The notes: generated from the sequence alone by a model not told the origin. A stretch of DNA of 10,716 bases from Actinomycetota bacterium (GCA_013696595.1 JACCYG010000319.1:1-10716), one strand, 5' to 3'. Numbered from the stretch's first letter, positions 1 through 5,881 are shown. A program made the numbers and translations.

Positions 1-494
1 CGGAGCCTGAGCGAGTTCGAGACGACGAAGACGCTCGAGAAGGCCATCGCGCCGCCCGCGATCAGCGGGTTCAGGAGCCCGGCTGCGGCGAGCGGGAGCG
101 CGGCGACGTTGTACGCGAAGGCCCAGAAGAGGTTGAGCACAAGGCCGGCTGCCGCACCGCTCCACACGGCGATCAGGACGGCCGTCCCGAGCGCGCCGTC
201 GAAGGCGAGAAGCGCGAACGGCGTGTACGTGCCGGCGATCAGGAGCAGGATCGCCGAATGGTCGAGCCGCCGCATCCACTTCCGCACGTTCGCCGAACGC
301 CAGGTGACCCGGTGGTAGAGCGCGCTGATCCCGAACATGGCGACGAGCGCGACCGCGTAGACCCACATCGCGAGCCGCTCGCGCATCGAGTCGGCGAGCA
401 GAACGAGCACGGCGCCAGCGATCAGAGCGACGAAGAATGCGTACTGGTGGAAGACACCGCGGAGCCGCGGCCGCTCGAGGATCTCCATCCACAT
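1..494 (-). CDS. Hemolysin III (PAQR-like) N-terminal half fused in frame to CopA-type ATPase C-terminus, partial at left edge
   Basis: The frame opens at ATG 494 (alternative ATG 488) and runs off the left edge without a stop. Residues 1-120 match hemolysin III/YqfA membrane proteins, a PAQR-related family: hydrophobic segments at about 20-35 and 43-60, then SALYHR (His61), RLDHSAI (Asp78, His79) and IAGTYTPF. From residue 121 (base 134) the sequence changes to the last segment of a copper P1B-type ATPase: NLFWAFAYN, then LLNPLIAGGAMAFSS and VVSNSLRLR, the normal CopA C-terminal helices. The second half of hemolysin III, with the HxxxH metal ligands expected near its C-terminus, is absent, so neither parent should be functional. 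The frame stays open across the join. The start lies 54 bp from the divergent tRNA. The family calls are secure from motifs; whether the fusion is biological or an assembly join cannot be decided here. Confidence 0.75.
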   Translation of the reverse strand, partial: MWMEILERPRLRGVFHQYAFFVALIAGAVLVLLADSMRERLAMWVYAVALVAMFGISALYHRVTWRSANVRKWMRRLDHSAILLLIAGTYTPFALLAFDGALGTAVLIAVWSGAAAGLVLNLFWAFAYNVAALPLAAAGLLNPLIAGGAMAFSSVFVVSNSLRL

Positions 495-535
495 GATTGT
501 GCCGCAGCCGCCCGAAGCTCGCCCACTCTGCTTTC

Positions 536-541
536 TATACT
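536..541 (+). promoter_or_regulatory. Putative -10 box of the tRNA-Lys gene
   Basis: TATACT, one mismatch from consensus TATAAT, stands 7 bp before the first base of the mature tRNA in otherwise GC-rich DNA. No convincing -35 hexamer is seen about 17 bp further upstream. The 54-bp gap between the hemolysin III start and the tRNA must hold promoters in both directions. Confidence 0.5.
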
Positions 542-548
542 CGAGCCA

Positions 549-621
549 GGGCCGTTAGCTCAGCTGGTAGAGCAGGGGACTTTTAATCCCAAGGTCGTTG
601 GTTCGAGCCCAACACGGCCCA
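549..621 (+). tRNA. tRNA-Lys, anticodon TTT
   Basis: A complete 73-nt cloverleaf. The acceptor stem GGGCCGT (549-555) pairs perfectly with ACGGCCC (614-620), with discriminator A621. The D stem is GCTC/GAGC (558-561/570-573). The anticodon stem 575-579/587-591 carries loop CTTTTAA with anticodon TTT at 582-584. The variable region is AGGTC, the T stem is GTTGG/CCAAC (597-601/609-613) and the T loop is TTCGAGC. The 3' CCA is not encoded, so it must be added after transcription. The outermost anticodon-stem pair is G575-A591, a mismatch where lysine tRNAs commonly have G-T. The antisense reading of the 3' half yields the spurious peptide GSNQRPWD, a familiar tRNA shadow. Confidence 0.97.
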
Positions 622-693
622 TCGCACGAAACCCTGCACGATCGCCACGTGAGCGAGGGCTGCGAGGAGGCGCGTCGACGCCCCGGCGGCCGT

Positions 694-710
694 GGTACCT
701 AAGAGGTACC
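694..710 (+). promoter_or_regulatory. Perfect hairpin overlapping the ribosome-binding region of the zinc-knuckle gene
   Basis: GGTACCT (694-700), loop AAG (701-703) and AGGTACC (704-710) form a perfect 7-bp stem with a 3-nt loop. The likely Shine-Dalgarno AAGAGG (701-706) lies in the loop and 3' arm, 11 nt before the GTG start at 718. Folding in RNA could mask the ribosome site. As DNA it is also an inverted repeat that could bind a dimeric repressor. No T-run follows, so it does not look like an intrinsic terminator. Confidence 0.45.
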
Positions 711-717
711 TGGATCC

Positions 718-897
718 GTGATCGCGTGCTCGTTCTGCGGCTCCCGGCGTCATCCGACGTCGCACTGCCCGCGCACGTTCTCCGGCCAGCGGGCGCGCGC
801 TCAGCTCCACCGCACTTACTGCGGCTCGGCGAAGCACAACCGCGACGCGGTGCCCGAAAGCATGGCGGGCTCGCCGCTGGCGAGACTGCGCGACTGA
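718..897 (+). CDS. Small CCHC zinc-knuckle protein with internal duplication
   Basis: A 59-residue product from GTG 718 to TGA 897, preceded by AAGAGG. Residues 4-17 (CSFCGSRRHPTSHC) fit the C-x2-C-x4-H-x4-C zinc knuckle exactly, with ligands Cys4, Cys7, His12 and Cys17, followed by PRTFSG. The motif repeats with a 28-residue offset: Cys7/Cys35, GS 8-9/36-37, His12/His40, Pro18/Pro46, Gly23/Gly51. In the second copy two ligands are lost (Arg32 and Val45 where Cys is expected), so probably only the first copy binds zinc. Such short knuckle proteins are typical of phages and mobile elements and probably bind single-stranded nucleic acid, but the role here is inferred. It follows a tRNA and has no recognisable partner gene. 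The motif and repeat make a real gene likely; the second knuckle looks degenerate. Confidence 0.65.
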   Translation: MIACSFCGSRRHPTSHCPRTFSGQRARAQLHRTYCGSAKHNRDAVPESMAGSPLARLRD

Positions 898-1011
898 GGT
901 GAGCTTCCTCATCATGCCGTTAGCGCGGGCGAACGTGGAGTCGCACAAGCGACCCGAAAACGCTGTGGACGCGGCCGTTCAGGCGGCATTCAACACACGT
1001 GTCCACACTTG

Positions 1012-1143
1012 ATGATGAGGCTTACGATCTCAAAGGTCGCCTGCGAAACGATGGTGGGAACCGTTCGCCGCTACGGACACGACCGCGAGGGAGTCGCGCG
1101 TGCGCGGAACGAGCTAGTGCGTCGCGACGTCGCAGACTCTTAG
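1012..1143 (+). CDS. Doubtful small ORF, 43 residues, possible mobile-element remnant
   Basis: Opens with tandem ATG codons (1012, 1015) and ends at TAG 1141-1143. The middle, TVRRYGHDREGVARARNEL (about residues 17-35), resembles a charged helix pattern (R-R-x-G-x-D-x5-A-x3-L) that I associate with small actinobacterial and phage proteins of unknown function. The product stops about where such proteins would continue, so this may be a truncated remnant. No clear Shine-Dalgarno precedes it; the palindrome ACACGTGT lies 10-17 bp upstream. The frame has some G/C third-position preference but is short enough to be chance. Confidence 0.3.
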   Translation: MMRLTISKVACETMVGTVRRYGHDREGVARARNELVRRDVADS

Positions 1144-1403
1144 TGCCCGGTGCATCCGACTTGGCGCTAGAAGATCGGTAGCCACAAGGTCGACGAAGAG
1201 CACCGAGACAAGCTTCCACTCCTACCCCGCACTGCCTGACAGCGCCCACTCGTTCCCTCACCTACGAAGTCACAAGCACCTGTGCATCGCAGAGCGCCCG
1301 GCGCCCGCTAGCCGTCACCGTTTCTGACCGAAGCTCAACGGCTTGGCAAGGCGAAGGTTTGTCGAAGGAAGGCGACGGCTATTCACGGGGGGACTCGGCG
1401 TAG

Positions 1404-1505
1404 TCGGGCTCTTCGCTGGCGCACCACGATGCACCCGATGCCTTCGAGCTCTTCGACGCGCCGGGGTGCGGCTGGACGAAGGTCGTGCTCACGCCCGCAG
1501 CTTGA
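1404..1505 (+). pseudogene. Coding-like 3' remnant of an unidentified gene
   Basis: The frame following an in-frame TAG (1401-1403) ends at TGA 1503-1505. From about 1431 it uses almost only G/C third positions and reads DAFELFDAPGCGWTKVVL, which looks like the end of a real protein, unlike the surrounding low-bias DNA. There is no start codon or domain I can name, and the frame is closed just upstream. It could be the tail of a decayed or frameshifted gene, or chance. The opposite strand is also open here but gives a low-complexity Ser/Lys/Ala product typical of an antisense shadow. Confidence 0.25.
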
Positions 1506-1550
1506 CGTAAGCCCACGTTCGCTCTCTCGAGCCCGAGCCACGAGCCAAGA

Positions 1551-1556
1551 AAAGGA
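1551..1556 (+). promoter_or_regulatory. Ribosome-binding site of the alpha/beta hydrolase
   Basis: AAAGGA lies 5 nt before ATG 1562, good spacing. The competing TTG at 1557, which opens the frame that carries the early conserved residues, directly abuts this site and would be too close. The site therefore favours ATG 1562, although that frame differs from the one encoding the HGGGW motif. Confidence 0.45.
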
Positions 1557-1561
1557 TTGGC

Positions 1562-2551
1562 ATGGATAGCAAGGGAGGATCGGTACGACACAGGTTGTTC
1601 CGGCGGGCGCTCCTCGCGCTCGGGCCTCTCCCAGCACGCGCTGCCGCTTCCGCAACTGACGCCGCGTCAGGCACGCGAGCAGCCGTCCGCGACGGATGCG
1701 GTCCGCGGCGTCCAGGCCCGGCGGGGCCAGCCGCCTGCGGTCGAAGCGGTCGGCGCCGTCCGGCAGATCGAGATCCCGACGGCCGGAGGGCCGCTCCTCG
1801 CCCGCGTCTACACCCCGGCGGGGAGAGGGCCGTTCCCGATCCTCGTCTACTTCCACGGCGGCGGCTGGGTGATCGCGAACCTGAACGTCTACGACCCGTC
1901 GGCGAGAGCGCTCACGAACGCCGCTCGGTTCATCGTCGTCTCGGTGGCCTACCGGCAGGCGCCCGAGAATCCGTTCCTGCCGCGGCGAACGACGCCTACG
2001 CGTCCTCGCAATGGGTGATGCGGAACGCCGCGTCGCTCGGAGGGACCCCGGGGCGGGTCGCGGTCGGCGGTGAGAGCGCCGGCGGCAACCTCGCCGCAGT
2101 GACGGCGCTGATGGCGCGCGACAAGGACGGACAGATGCCGATCTTCCAGCTTCTCGTCTATCCGATCACGAACTACGCCTTCAACACCCCCTCCTATCGC
2201 GCGAACGCGCGCGCCGTACCGCTCGATCGAGCGTCGATGCAGTGGTTCTGGGGGCACTACCTGAAGCGTCCGTCGGACGGCGCCAATCCGTATGCGTCGC
2301 CGCTACGCGCTCCGAGCCTCGCCGATCTGCCACCTGCCCTCGTGATCACCGACGAGAACGACCCGTTGCGAAGCGAAGGGCAGGCGTATGCACGACGACT
2401 CGCCGCCGTAGGCGTCCAGGTCGAGCTCCGCGACTACACGCGCGTCATGCACGAGTTCTTCGGCATGACCGCCGTCGTCCCGAAGGCCCGGCAGGCGGTT
2501 GCAGCCGCGGGGGCGGCGGTCCGCGCGCGGGGCTACGGGCAGAGCGGCTAG
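1562..2551 (+). CDS. Alpha/beta hydrolase, HSL/acetyl-esterase family, frameshifted
   Basis: Carboxylesterase-type hydrolase of the hormone-sensitive lipase family. The parts lie in two frames. The frame read from about 1650 to 1975 encodes LTPRQAREQP, an RVYTP strand and the oxyanion-hole motif HGGGW (His codon 1854-1856), then VAYRQAPENPF. The frame from about 1976 to TAG 2551 encodes AAANDAYASSQW, the nucleophile elbow GESAGG (about 2071), the acidic loop DENDPLR and the catalytic histidine in VMHEFFGM. Adding one C at 1974-1977 (TTCCTG to TTCCCTG) restores the family's usual NPFPAA reading. Ribosome-site spacing favours ATG 1562, which lies in the second frame, so a compensating shift near 1600-1660 is also possible, or the start is wrong. 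Length, about 330 residues, is normal for the family. The metallo-beta-lactamase-fold gene follows after 3 bp, so the two are probably cotranscribed. The substrate is unknown. Confidence 0.8.
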   Translation: MDSKGGSVRHRLFRRALLALGPLPARAAASATDAASGTRAAVRDGCGPRRPGPAGPAACGRSGRRRPADRDPDGRRAAPRPRLHPGGERAVPDPRLLPRRRLGDREPERLRPVGESAHERRSVHRRLGGLPAGARESVPAAANDAYASSQWVMRNAASLGGTPGRVAVGGESAGGNLAAVTALMARDKDGQMPIFQLLVYPITNYAFNTPSYRANARAVPLDRASMQWFWGHYLKRPSDGANPYASPLRAPSLADLPPALVITDENDPLRSEGQAYARRLAAVGVQVELRDYTRVMHEFFGMTAVVPKARQAVAAAGAAVRARGYGQSG

Positions 2552-2554
2552 ATC

Positions 2555-3310
2555 GTGGCTTCGCTCATGGAGACAGTTGCGTCCGGCGTCCATCGCCACC
2601 GCGATGGGCTCGTCAACTGGTACGCGATCGAGGAGAACGGCGCGGTCGCGCTCGTCGACACCGGCTGGCCCCGAAGCTGGGGCCGGATCGAAGCGGGCCT
2701 GAGCGAGCTCGGGCGCTCGCCGAGCGACGTGGTCGCGATCCTGTTGACCCACGGGCACGGCGACCATCTGGGAGGAGCTGAGCGGGCGCGGCGGGAGACC
2801 GGCGCGCCCGTTCGCGCTCATCGCGACGAGCTCGAGCGGGTTCGGGGAAAGCGGAAGGGCGGCTCCTCGTTCGCCCTCGTGCCGAAGCTCCTGCCGCATC
2901 TCTGGCGCCCGGCCTCGTTCCGCTTCGTCGTCCACGCGGCCGCGCACGGCTTCATGACGCCACGCTGGGTCCAGGAGGTGATGCCGTTCGAGGACGGCGA
3001 GACGCTCGACGTCCCCGGGCGGCCACGCGTGCTCTCGACCCCGGGCCACACGGAGGGGCACGCCAGTCTGCTCCTCGAGGATCGTGGCGTTCTGTTTGCG
3101 GGCGACGCCCTTGTCACCGCCGACCCGGTTTTCGGTCGCAAGGGCCCGCGGCTGATGCCGGAGCCCGTGAACGTCGACACCGCGCGCGCCCGCGAATCGC
3201 TCACCGCGTTCGACGATGTCGAGGCGGACGTGCTCCTGCCCGGGCACGGAGAGCCGTGGCGGCGGGGCGTTGCGAGCGCGGTCGAGCGTGCCCGCGCCGA
3301 AAGCAGGTAG
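2555..3310 (+). CDS. Metallo-beta-lactamase-fold hydrolase
   Basis: Intact 251-residue protein from GTG 2555 (alternative ATG 2567). It carries the full metal-binding set of the fold: THGHGDHLGG at residues 65-74 (His66, His68, Asp70, His71), STPGHTEGH with His165, FAGDAL with Asp184, and PGHGEP with His231. An early VDTG strand (34-37) is also typical. The layout fits general glyoxalase II-like thioesterases and hydrolases better than true beta-lactamases, and no signal peptide is seen, so it is probably cytoplasmic. The GTG lies 3 bp after the hydrolase stop, implying an operon. A thioester, lactone or ester substrate is possible but not shown. The gene ends where a fragmentary region begins. 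Confidence 0.9.
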   Translation: MASLMETVASGVHRHRDGLVNWYAIEENGAVALVDTGWPRSWGRIEAGLSELGRSPSDVVAILLTHGHGDHLGGAERARRETGAPVRAHRDELERVRGKRKGGSSFALVPKLLPHLWRPASFRFVVHAAAHGFMTPRWVQEVMPFEDGETLDVPGRPRVLSTPGHTEGHASLLLEDRGVLFAGDALVTADPVFGRKGPRLMPEPVNVDTARARESLTAFDDVEADVLLPGHGEPWRRGVASAVERARAESR

Positions 3311-3335
3311 CGGCTGCGACGACACGCGGTGCTAC

Positions 3336-3500
3336 GCGGCCGGTGGCGACGAGGACGGCGGTGGGGGTCGCGAGGCCGAAGGCGCAGGGGCAGGCGATGA
3401 TCAGGACGGCGACGGCCGCCGCGAAGGAAAACGAGGCTCCGGTCGACGTCTCGAGCCGAAAGGCCAGCGTCGCGACCGCGATCACGATCACGATCGGGAC
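3336..3500 (-). pseudogene. CopA-type P1B ATPase internal fragment with the CPC motif
   Basis: About 55 residues matching the ion-pathway helices of heavy-metal (copper-type) P-type ATPases: VPIVIVIAVATLAF, then SFAAAVAVLIIACPCAFGLATPTAVLVATGR. The Cys-Pro-Cys motif is at 3392-3384; the usual ACPCALGLATP reads AFGL here. Upstream in this frame a TAG closes the reading, and downstream the match stops after ATGR. The actuator, phosphorylation (DKTGT) and nucleotide-binding domains are absent, so this is a relic or an assembly fragment, not a gene. It lies between the convergent ends of the metallo-beta-lactamase-fold gene and the ankyrin gene, on the same strand as the CopA C-terminal piece at the left edge. 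Confidence 0.75.
3480..3497. repeat. Hexanucleotide repeat at a fragment junction
   Basis: GATCAC, GATCAC, GATCGG: two perfect copies and one imperfect copy of a 6-bp unit. It sits where the recognisable P1B ATPase fragment ends and the DUF4396-like fragment begins. Short repeats of this kind can promote slippage, illegitimate joining or assembly joins. Confidence 0.5.
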
Positions 3501-3582
3501 GCTCGCGGTCGTGCTCGCCTTCTTCTTCGGCTACTCGCTGACGATGCTGCCGCTCTTGCGTAGCGGAATCGCTCTCGGCGCC
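3496..3582 (+). pseudogene. DUF4396-like membrane protein fragment
   Basis: About 29 residues in one plus-strand frame, GTLAVVLAFFFGYSLTMLPL followed by LRSGIALGA, form a hydrophobic helix and turn resembling the start of the conserved core of short DUF4396 membrane proteins, which I associate with copper ATPase loci. The match ends abruptly at about 3582, where the antisense of the ankyrin gene begins, and there is no start of its own. The family call rests on memory of the pattern and the fragment is short. Confidence 0.35.
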
Positions 3583-3589
3583 GGCACCA

Positions 3590-4274
3590 CTAGGGCTCGC
3601 GGGCTCCGGCCTGCTCGAGAATCCGCGCGATCGCACGAAAAGCCCTGCCGGCGCGCATGGGCGAGCGGCGTCACGCCCTGGCCGTCGACGAGGTCGACGT
3701 CGGCGCCGGCCGCGACGAGCCTACGCACGACCTCGATGTGCCGTTCGCCGCCCTCGCCGAGGATGATCGCCTCGAGGAGGGCCGTCCAGCCGAGGCGATT
3801 GACGTGGTCGAGCTCGATCGACGTCTCGACCAGGCGGCCGCTGATCGCCGCGTGGCCCCGCTCGGCCGCCCGGATCAGGCCGGTGCCGTCATAGCTGTCC
3901 TTAGCGTCGACCTCGGCGCCGTTCGCAAGCATCAGCTCGACCTCGCTCGTCGCGATTAGATAGGCGCTCTGCTCCGACTCGTCCTTCGCGTTCACGTCTG
4001 CGCCGGCCCCGACGAGCACGCGGGCGACGTCGACGTAGTTCCCGTAGGTCGCGGCGACGAGCGCCGTTGCGCCCGTGGAGTCGCGCGACTCGACCTCCGC
4101 GCCACGCCCGAGCAGAGCGCGCACCTCCGTCGCGTCCCCCGCGCGCGCCGACTCGAGCAACTGCGGCCCGAGGTCGGCGGCCGGCTCGGAGTCGGCGGCC
4201 GGCTCGGAGTCGCCGCCGCAGGAGCCGAGCGAGCACGCGAGCGTCGAAGTGAGCAGCAACCGCCGCACCGTCAT
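3590..4274 (-). CDS. Ankyrin-repeat lipoprotein, frameshifted near the C-terminus
   Basis: About 227 residues once one base is removed. Residues 1-22 form a lipoprotein-type signal: Arg4-Arg5, a hydrophobic stretch, and a Cys at 14 (TLAC) or 19 (LGSC), followed by a Glu/Pro/Ala/Asp linker. Ankyrin repeats follow: LLESARAGDATEVRALLGRG, TALVAATYGNYVDVARVLV, a divergent AYLIATSEV repeat, TGLIRAAERGHAAISGRLV, and NRLGWTALLEAII, then VVRRLVAAGADVD and GVTPLAHARRQGF. An AAAA run at 3638-3641 contains one base too many: without it the frame reads RAIARILEQAGAREP and stops at TAG 3592-3590, the normal end of this family. As written, the frame runs on into unrelated sequence. ATG 4274 overlaps the kinase stop as ATGA, so translation is coupled. 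It is predicted to sit outside the membrane as a protein-binding scaffold; the partner is unknown. Confidence 0.85.
4173..4208. repeat. 18-bp tandem duplication in the lipoprotein linker
   Basis: GTCGGCGGCCGGCTCGGA occurs twice in perfect tandem (4173-4190, 4191-4208). On the minus strand it encodes two copies of a six-residue Asp/Ser/Glu/Pro/Ala/Ala linker unit just after the lipidation site. It is in frame and probably a length-variable spacer. Confidence 0.85.
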
Positions 4275-5096
4275 CGGTGGAGCAGCTCCTCAACCTCCGC
4301 CGCGGTCGGGAGCGAGGGCTGGGCGCCGTGTCGCGAGGCAGCCAGCGCGCCGGCGGCGCAGGCACGGCGCAGGGCGTCCTCGCGATCGGCGTCTCTGAGC
4401 AGGTACACGAGCAGAGCGGCGCAGAAGGTCACCGGCAGCGGTTCCGTCGACCGCATCGACCTTCGGCGGCGAGGCGCGCACGACCTCGCTTCCCCGCTCG
4501 AGCAGAACTGCTCCCTCGGCGCCCAGCGTCAGCGCCGTCAGCTTCGGCTCCTCCGGGAGCGCGTCGAGCTCGAAGCGGTTGACGATGACGAGATCCGCGC
4601 GACGGATCAACTCGACTGGCACCGGTAGCGCGGGCGCCGCGTTGAGGCAGACGAACCGTGCCTGATCGGCGGCTGCTTCGACCGCGTCGAGGGGGATCTC
4701 GAGCTGGCAGAGGACGGCGTCGGCCTCGCCGACCTGCACGTCGGCCGCCGCCAGCCGCCCGTTCGCCCCGGGCGCGACCACGATCACGTTCTCGCCCTCG
4801 TCGTCGACGAGGATCAGGGCGACGCCGCTCTCGCCCTCGTCTCGGCGCACGCCCGAGACGTCGATGCCCTCGGCCTCGAGCGAACGGAGCACGAGGTCGT
4901 CCGCGCCGATCCGGCCGACGAAGCTCACCGCAGCGCCGAGTCGCGCCGCGGCGACGGCCTGGTTCGCCCCTTTGCCTCCGGGGATCCGCGAGAAGACGGC
5001 GCCGCCGATCGTCTCCCCCGGCGCGGGGAGGCGCGAGCAGCGCGCGACGAGATCGACGTTCGCCGAGCCGACGACGGTGATCCGCGGCGCGCTCAC
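4271..5096 (-). CDS. Ribokinase-like PfkB-family sugar kinase, frameshifted
   Basis: ATP-dependent kinase of the ribokinase/PfkB family, about 275 residues when repaired, somewhat short for ribokinase (about 300). Visible motifs: VVGSANVDLV (8-17), PAPGETIGG (25-32), the PfkB signature GGKGANQAVAAARLGA (40-55), VNRFE (172-176), LTLGAEGAV (189-197) and the active-site loop DGTAAGD (217-223) with the predicted catalytic base Asp223. Just after Asp223, at 4428/4427, two bases are missing: GAC CTT CTG should read GAC GCC TTC TGC, restoring AFCAALLVYLL and the C-terminus PSLPTAAEVEELLHR with stop TGA 4273-4271. As written, the C-terminal lobe is lost. GTG 5096 overlaps the lyase stop (GTGA); its own stop overlaps the ankyrin start (ATGA). 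Residues around 64-70 and 160-190 are shorter than usual, so sugar specificity is uncertain. Confidence 0.85.
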
Positions 5097-5881
5097 ACGC
5101 CGATTCTCGTGCCGTAACGCTCCGCGAGCGCTGCCACATGGCGTGCACGGCGAAGGATTGCCTCGTCGACGAACGACCCGTCCGCGAGAGCGCTCGCTCC
5201 TGCTCCCCGAGCGAGCTGCTCGCGGGCTCGCGCGACCTCGGTCTCGGTCGGGAGGTATGCCTGCTCGATCACCGGCAGCTGATCCGGGTGGATCGCAGCT
5301 CGGCCGAAATGACCGAGCTCCCGCCCGCGCGCGCAGGAGACGGCGAGCCCGTCGAGGTCGCGGAGGTGTGGGTAGACGGACTGAGGCGGTCTCGGTAGCC
5401 CGGCGGCAACGGCCGCGTTGACGATCCTGCTCCGAGCCCAGTCGAGACCCTCCTCGCCGGCGCCCGTCTCGGCTCGGAGGTCCGACTCTCCGAGCGAGAT
5501 GCCCGCCACGCCGGGGGCCCGGGCGATCTCGTAGGCAGCCTCGACCCCGGCGGCGGACTCGACCAGACAGTGAATCGGCAGTGGGAGCCGGGGGATTCCC
5601 GTGGGCTCCGCGACCTTCGGGATGTAGACGCCGGCCAGCGCGAGGCCGGCGACCGCCTCGAGGTCGGCATCGTCGCCCGGGTTGACGCGAACGTACGCAG
5701 GCTTCTCGCGCGGTCGACCAAGGAGCGTCGCGAGGTTGGCGCGCGCCTCGGCCTTGGCGCCCGGCGCGACCGCGTCCTCGAGGTCGACGATTACCGCGTG
5801 CGCGGCCGACGCGAACGCCTTCTCGACCCGATCCGGCCGGTCCGCAGGGACATAGAGCAGCGCCAGCGGCGGCAAGCTCAT
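5093..5881 (-). CDS. CitE/HpcH-family C-C lyase (citramalyl-/malyl-CoA lyase-like)
   Basis: Intact 262-residue protein of the CitE-like TIM-barrel family, which cleaves or forms 3-hydroxyacyl-CoA thioesters such as citryl-, malyl- or citramalyl-CoA with Mg2+. Evidence: LLYVPADRPDRVEKA (8-22), VDLEDAVAPG (32-41), VRVNPGDD with Arg65, YIPKV with Lys89, the metal ligand Glu108 in LVESAAG and Asp134 in SLGESDL, and AIHPDQ (196-201). The 26-residue Glu-Asp spacing fits the family. ATG 5881 overlaps the CoA-transferase stop (ATGA) and its TGA overlaps the kinase GTG. Directly following a CoA-transferase, it probably cleaves the CoA thioester made by that enzyme, giving acetyl- or another acyl-CoA plus a 2-oxoacid; the acid cannot be named from sequence. 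Confidence 0.9.
   Translation of the reverse strand: MSLPPLALLYVPADRPDRVEKAFASAAHAVIVDLEDAVAPGAKAEARANLATLLGRPREKPAYVRVNPGDDADLEAVAGLALAGVYIPKVAEPTGIPRLPLPIHCLVESAAGVEAAYEIARAPGVAGISLGESDLRAETGAGEEGLDWARSRIVNAAVAAGLPRPPQSVYPHLRDLDGLAVSCARGRELGHFGRAAIHPDQLPVIEQAYLPTETEVARAREQLARGAGASALADGSFVDEAILRRARHVAALAERYGTRIGV

Larger units (their letters stand above)
898..1561. other. Intergenic, accessory-looking stretch of 664 bp with no confident gene
   Basis: This gap between the zinc-knuckle gene and the alpha/beta hydrolase has scattered stops in all frames and weaker codon bias than the flanks, especially about 1150-1390. It holds a doubtful small ORF (1012-1143) and a coding-like remnant (1404-1505), listed separately. 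Minor dyads are present: GTCGC/GCGAC at 940-953, the palindrome ACACGTGT at 995-1002, and TGTGGAC/GTCCACA at 963-969/1001-1007. I see no transposase, integrase, RNA gene or U-tailed terminator. Confidence 0.6.

Noticed and set aside
258..902. 214-codon plus-strand open frame across the hemolysin III region, the tRNA and the zinc-knuckle gene
   Set aside because: It reads through the tRNA and is out of frame with motif-bearing genes on both sides; an Arg/Pro-rich GC artefact.
583..948. 121-codon minus-strand open frame ending in GSNQRPWD
   Set aside because: Its end is the antisense of the tRNA-Lys 3' half, a well-known spurious peptide. It also overlaps the zinc-knuckle gene and has no domain.
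963..1007. Inverted repeat TGTGGAC/GTCCACA with a 31-nt spacer
   Set aside because: Arms are short and the spacer long; such pairs are expected by chance in GC-rich DNA, and no regulator gene is nearby.
2303..3325. 340-codon minus-strand open frame opposite the hydrolases
   Set aside because: The plus strand has complete catalytic motifs of two enzymes here; the minus reading has none.
3311..3589. Bidirectional terminator between the convergent transcription units
   Set aside because: No GC stem followed by a T-run was found on either strand; the interval is filled by gene fragments.
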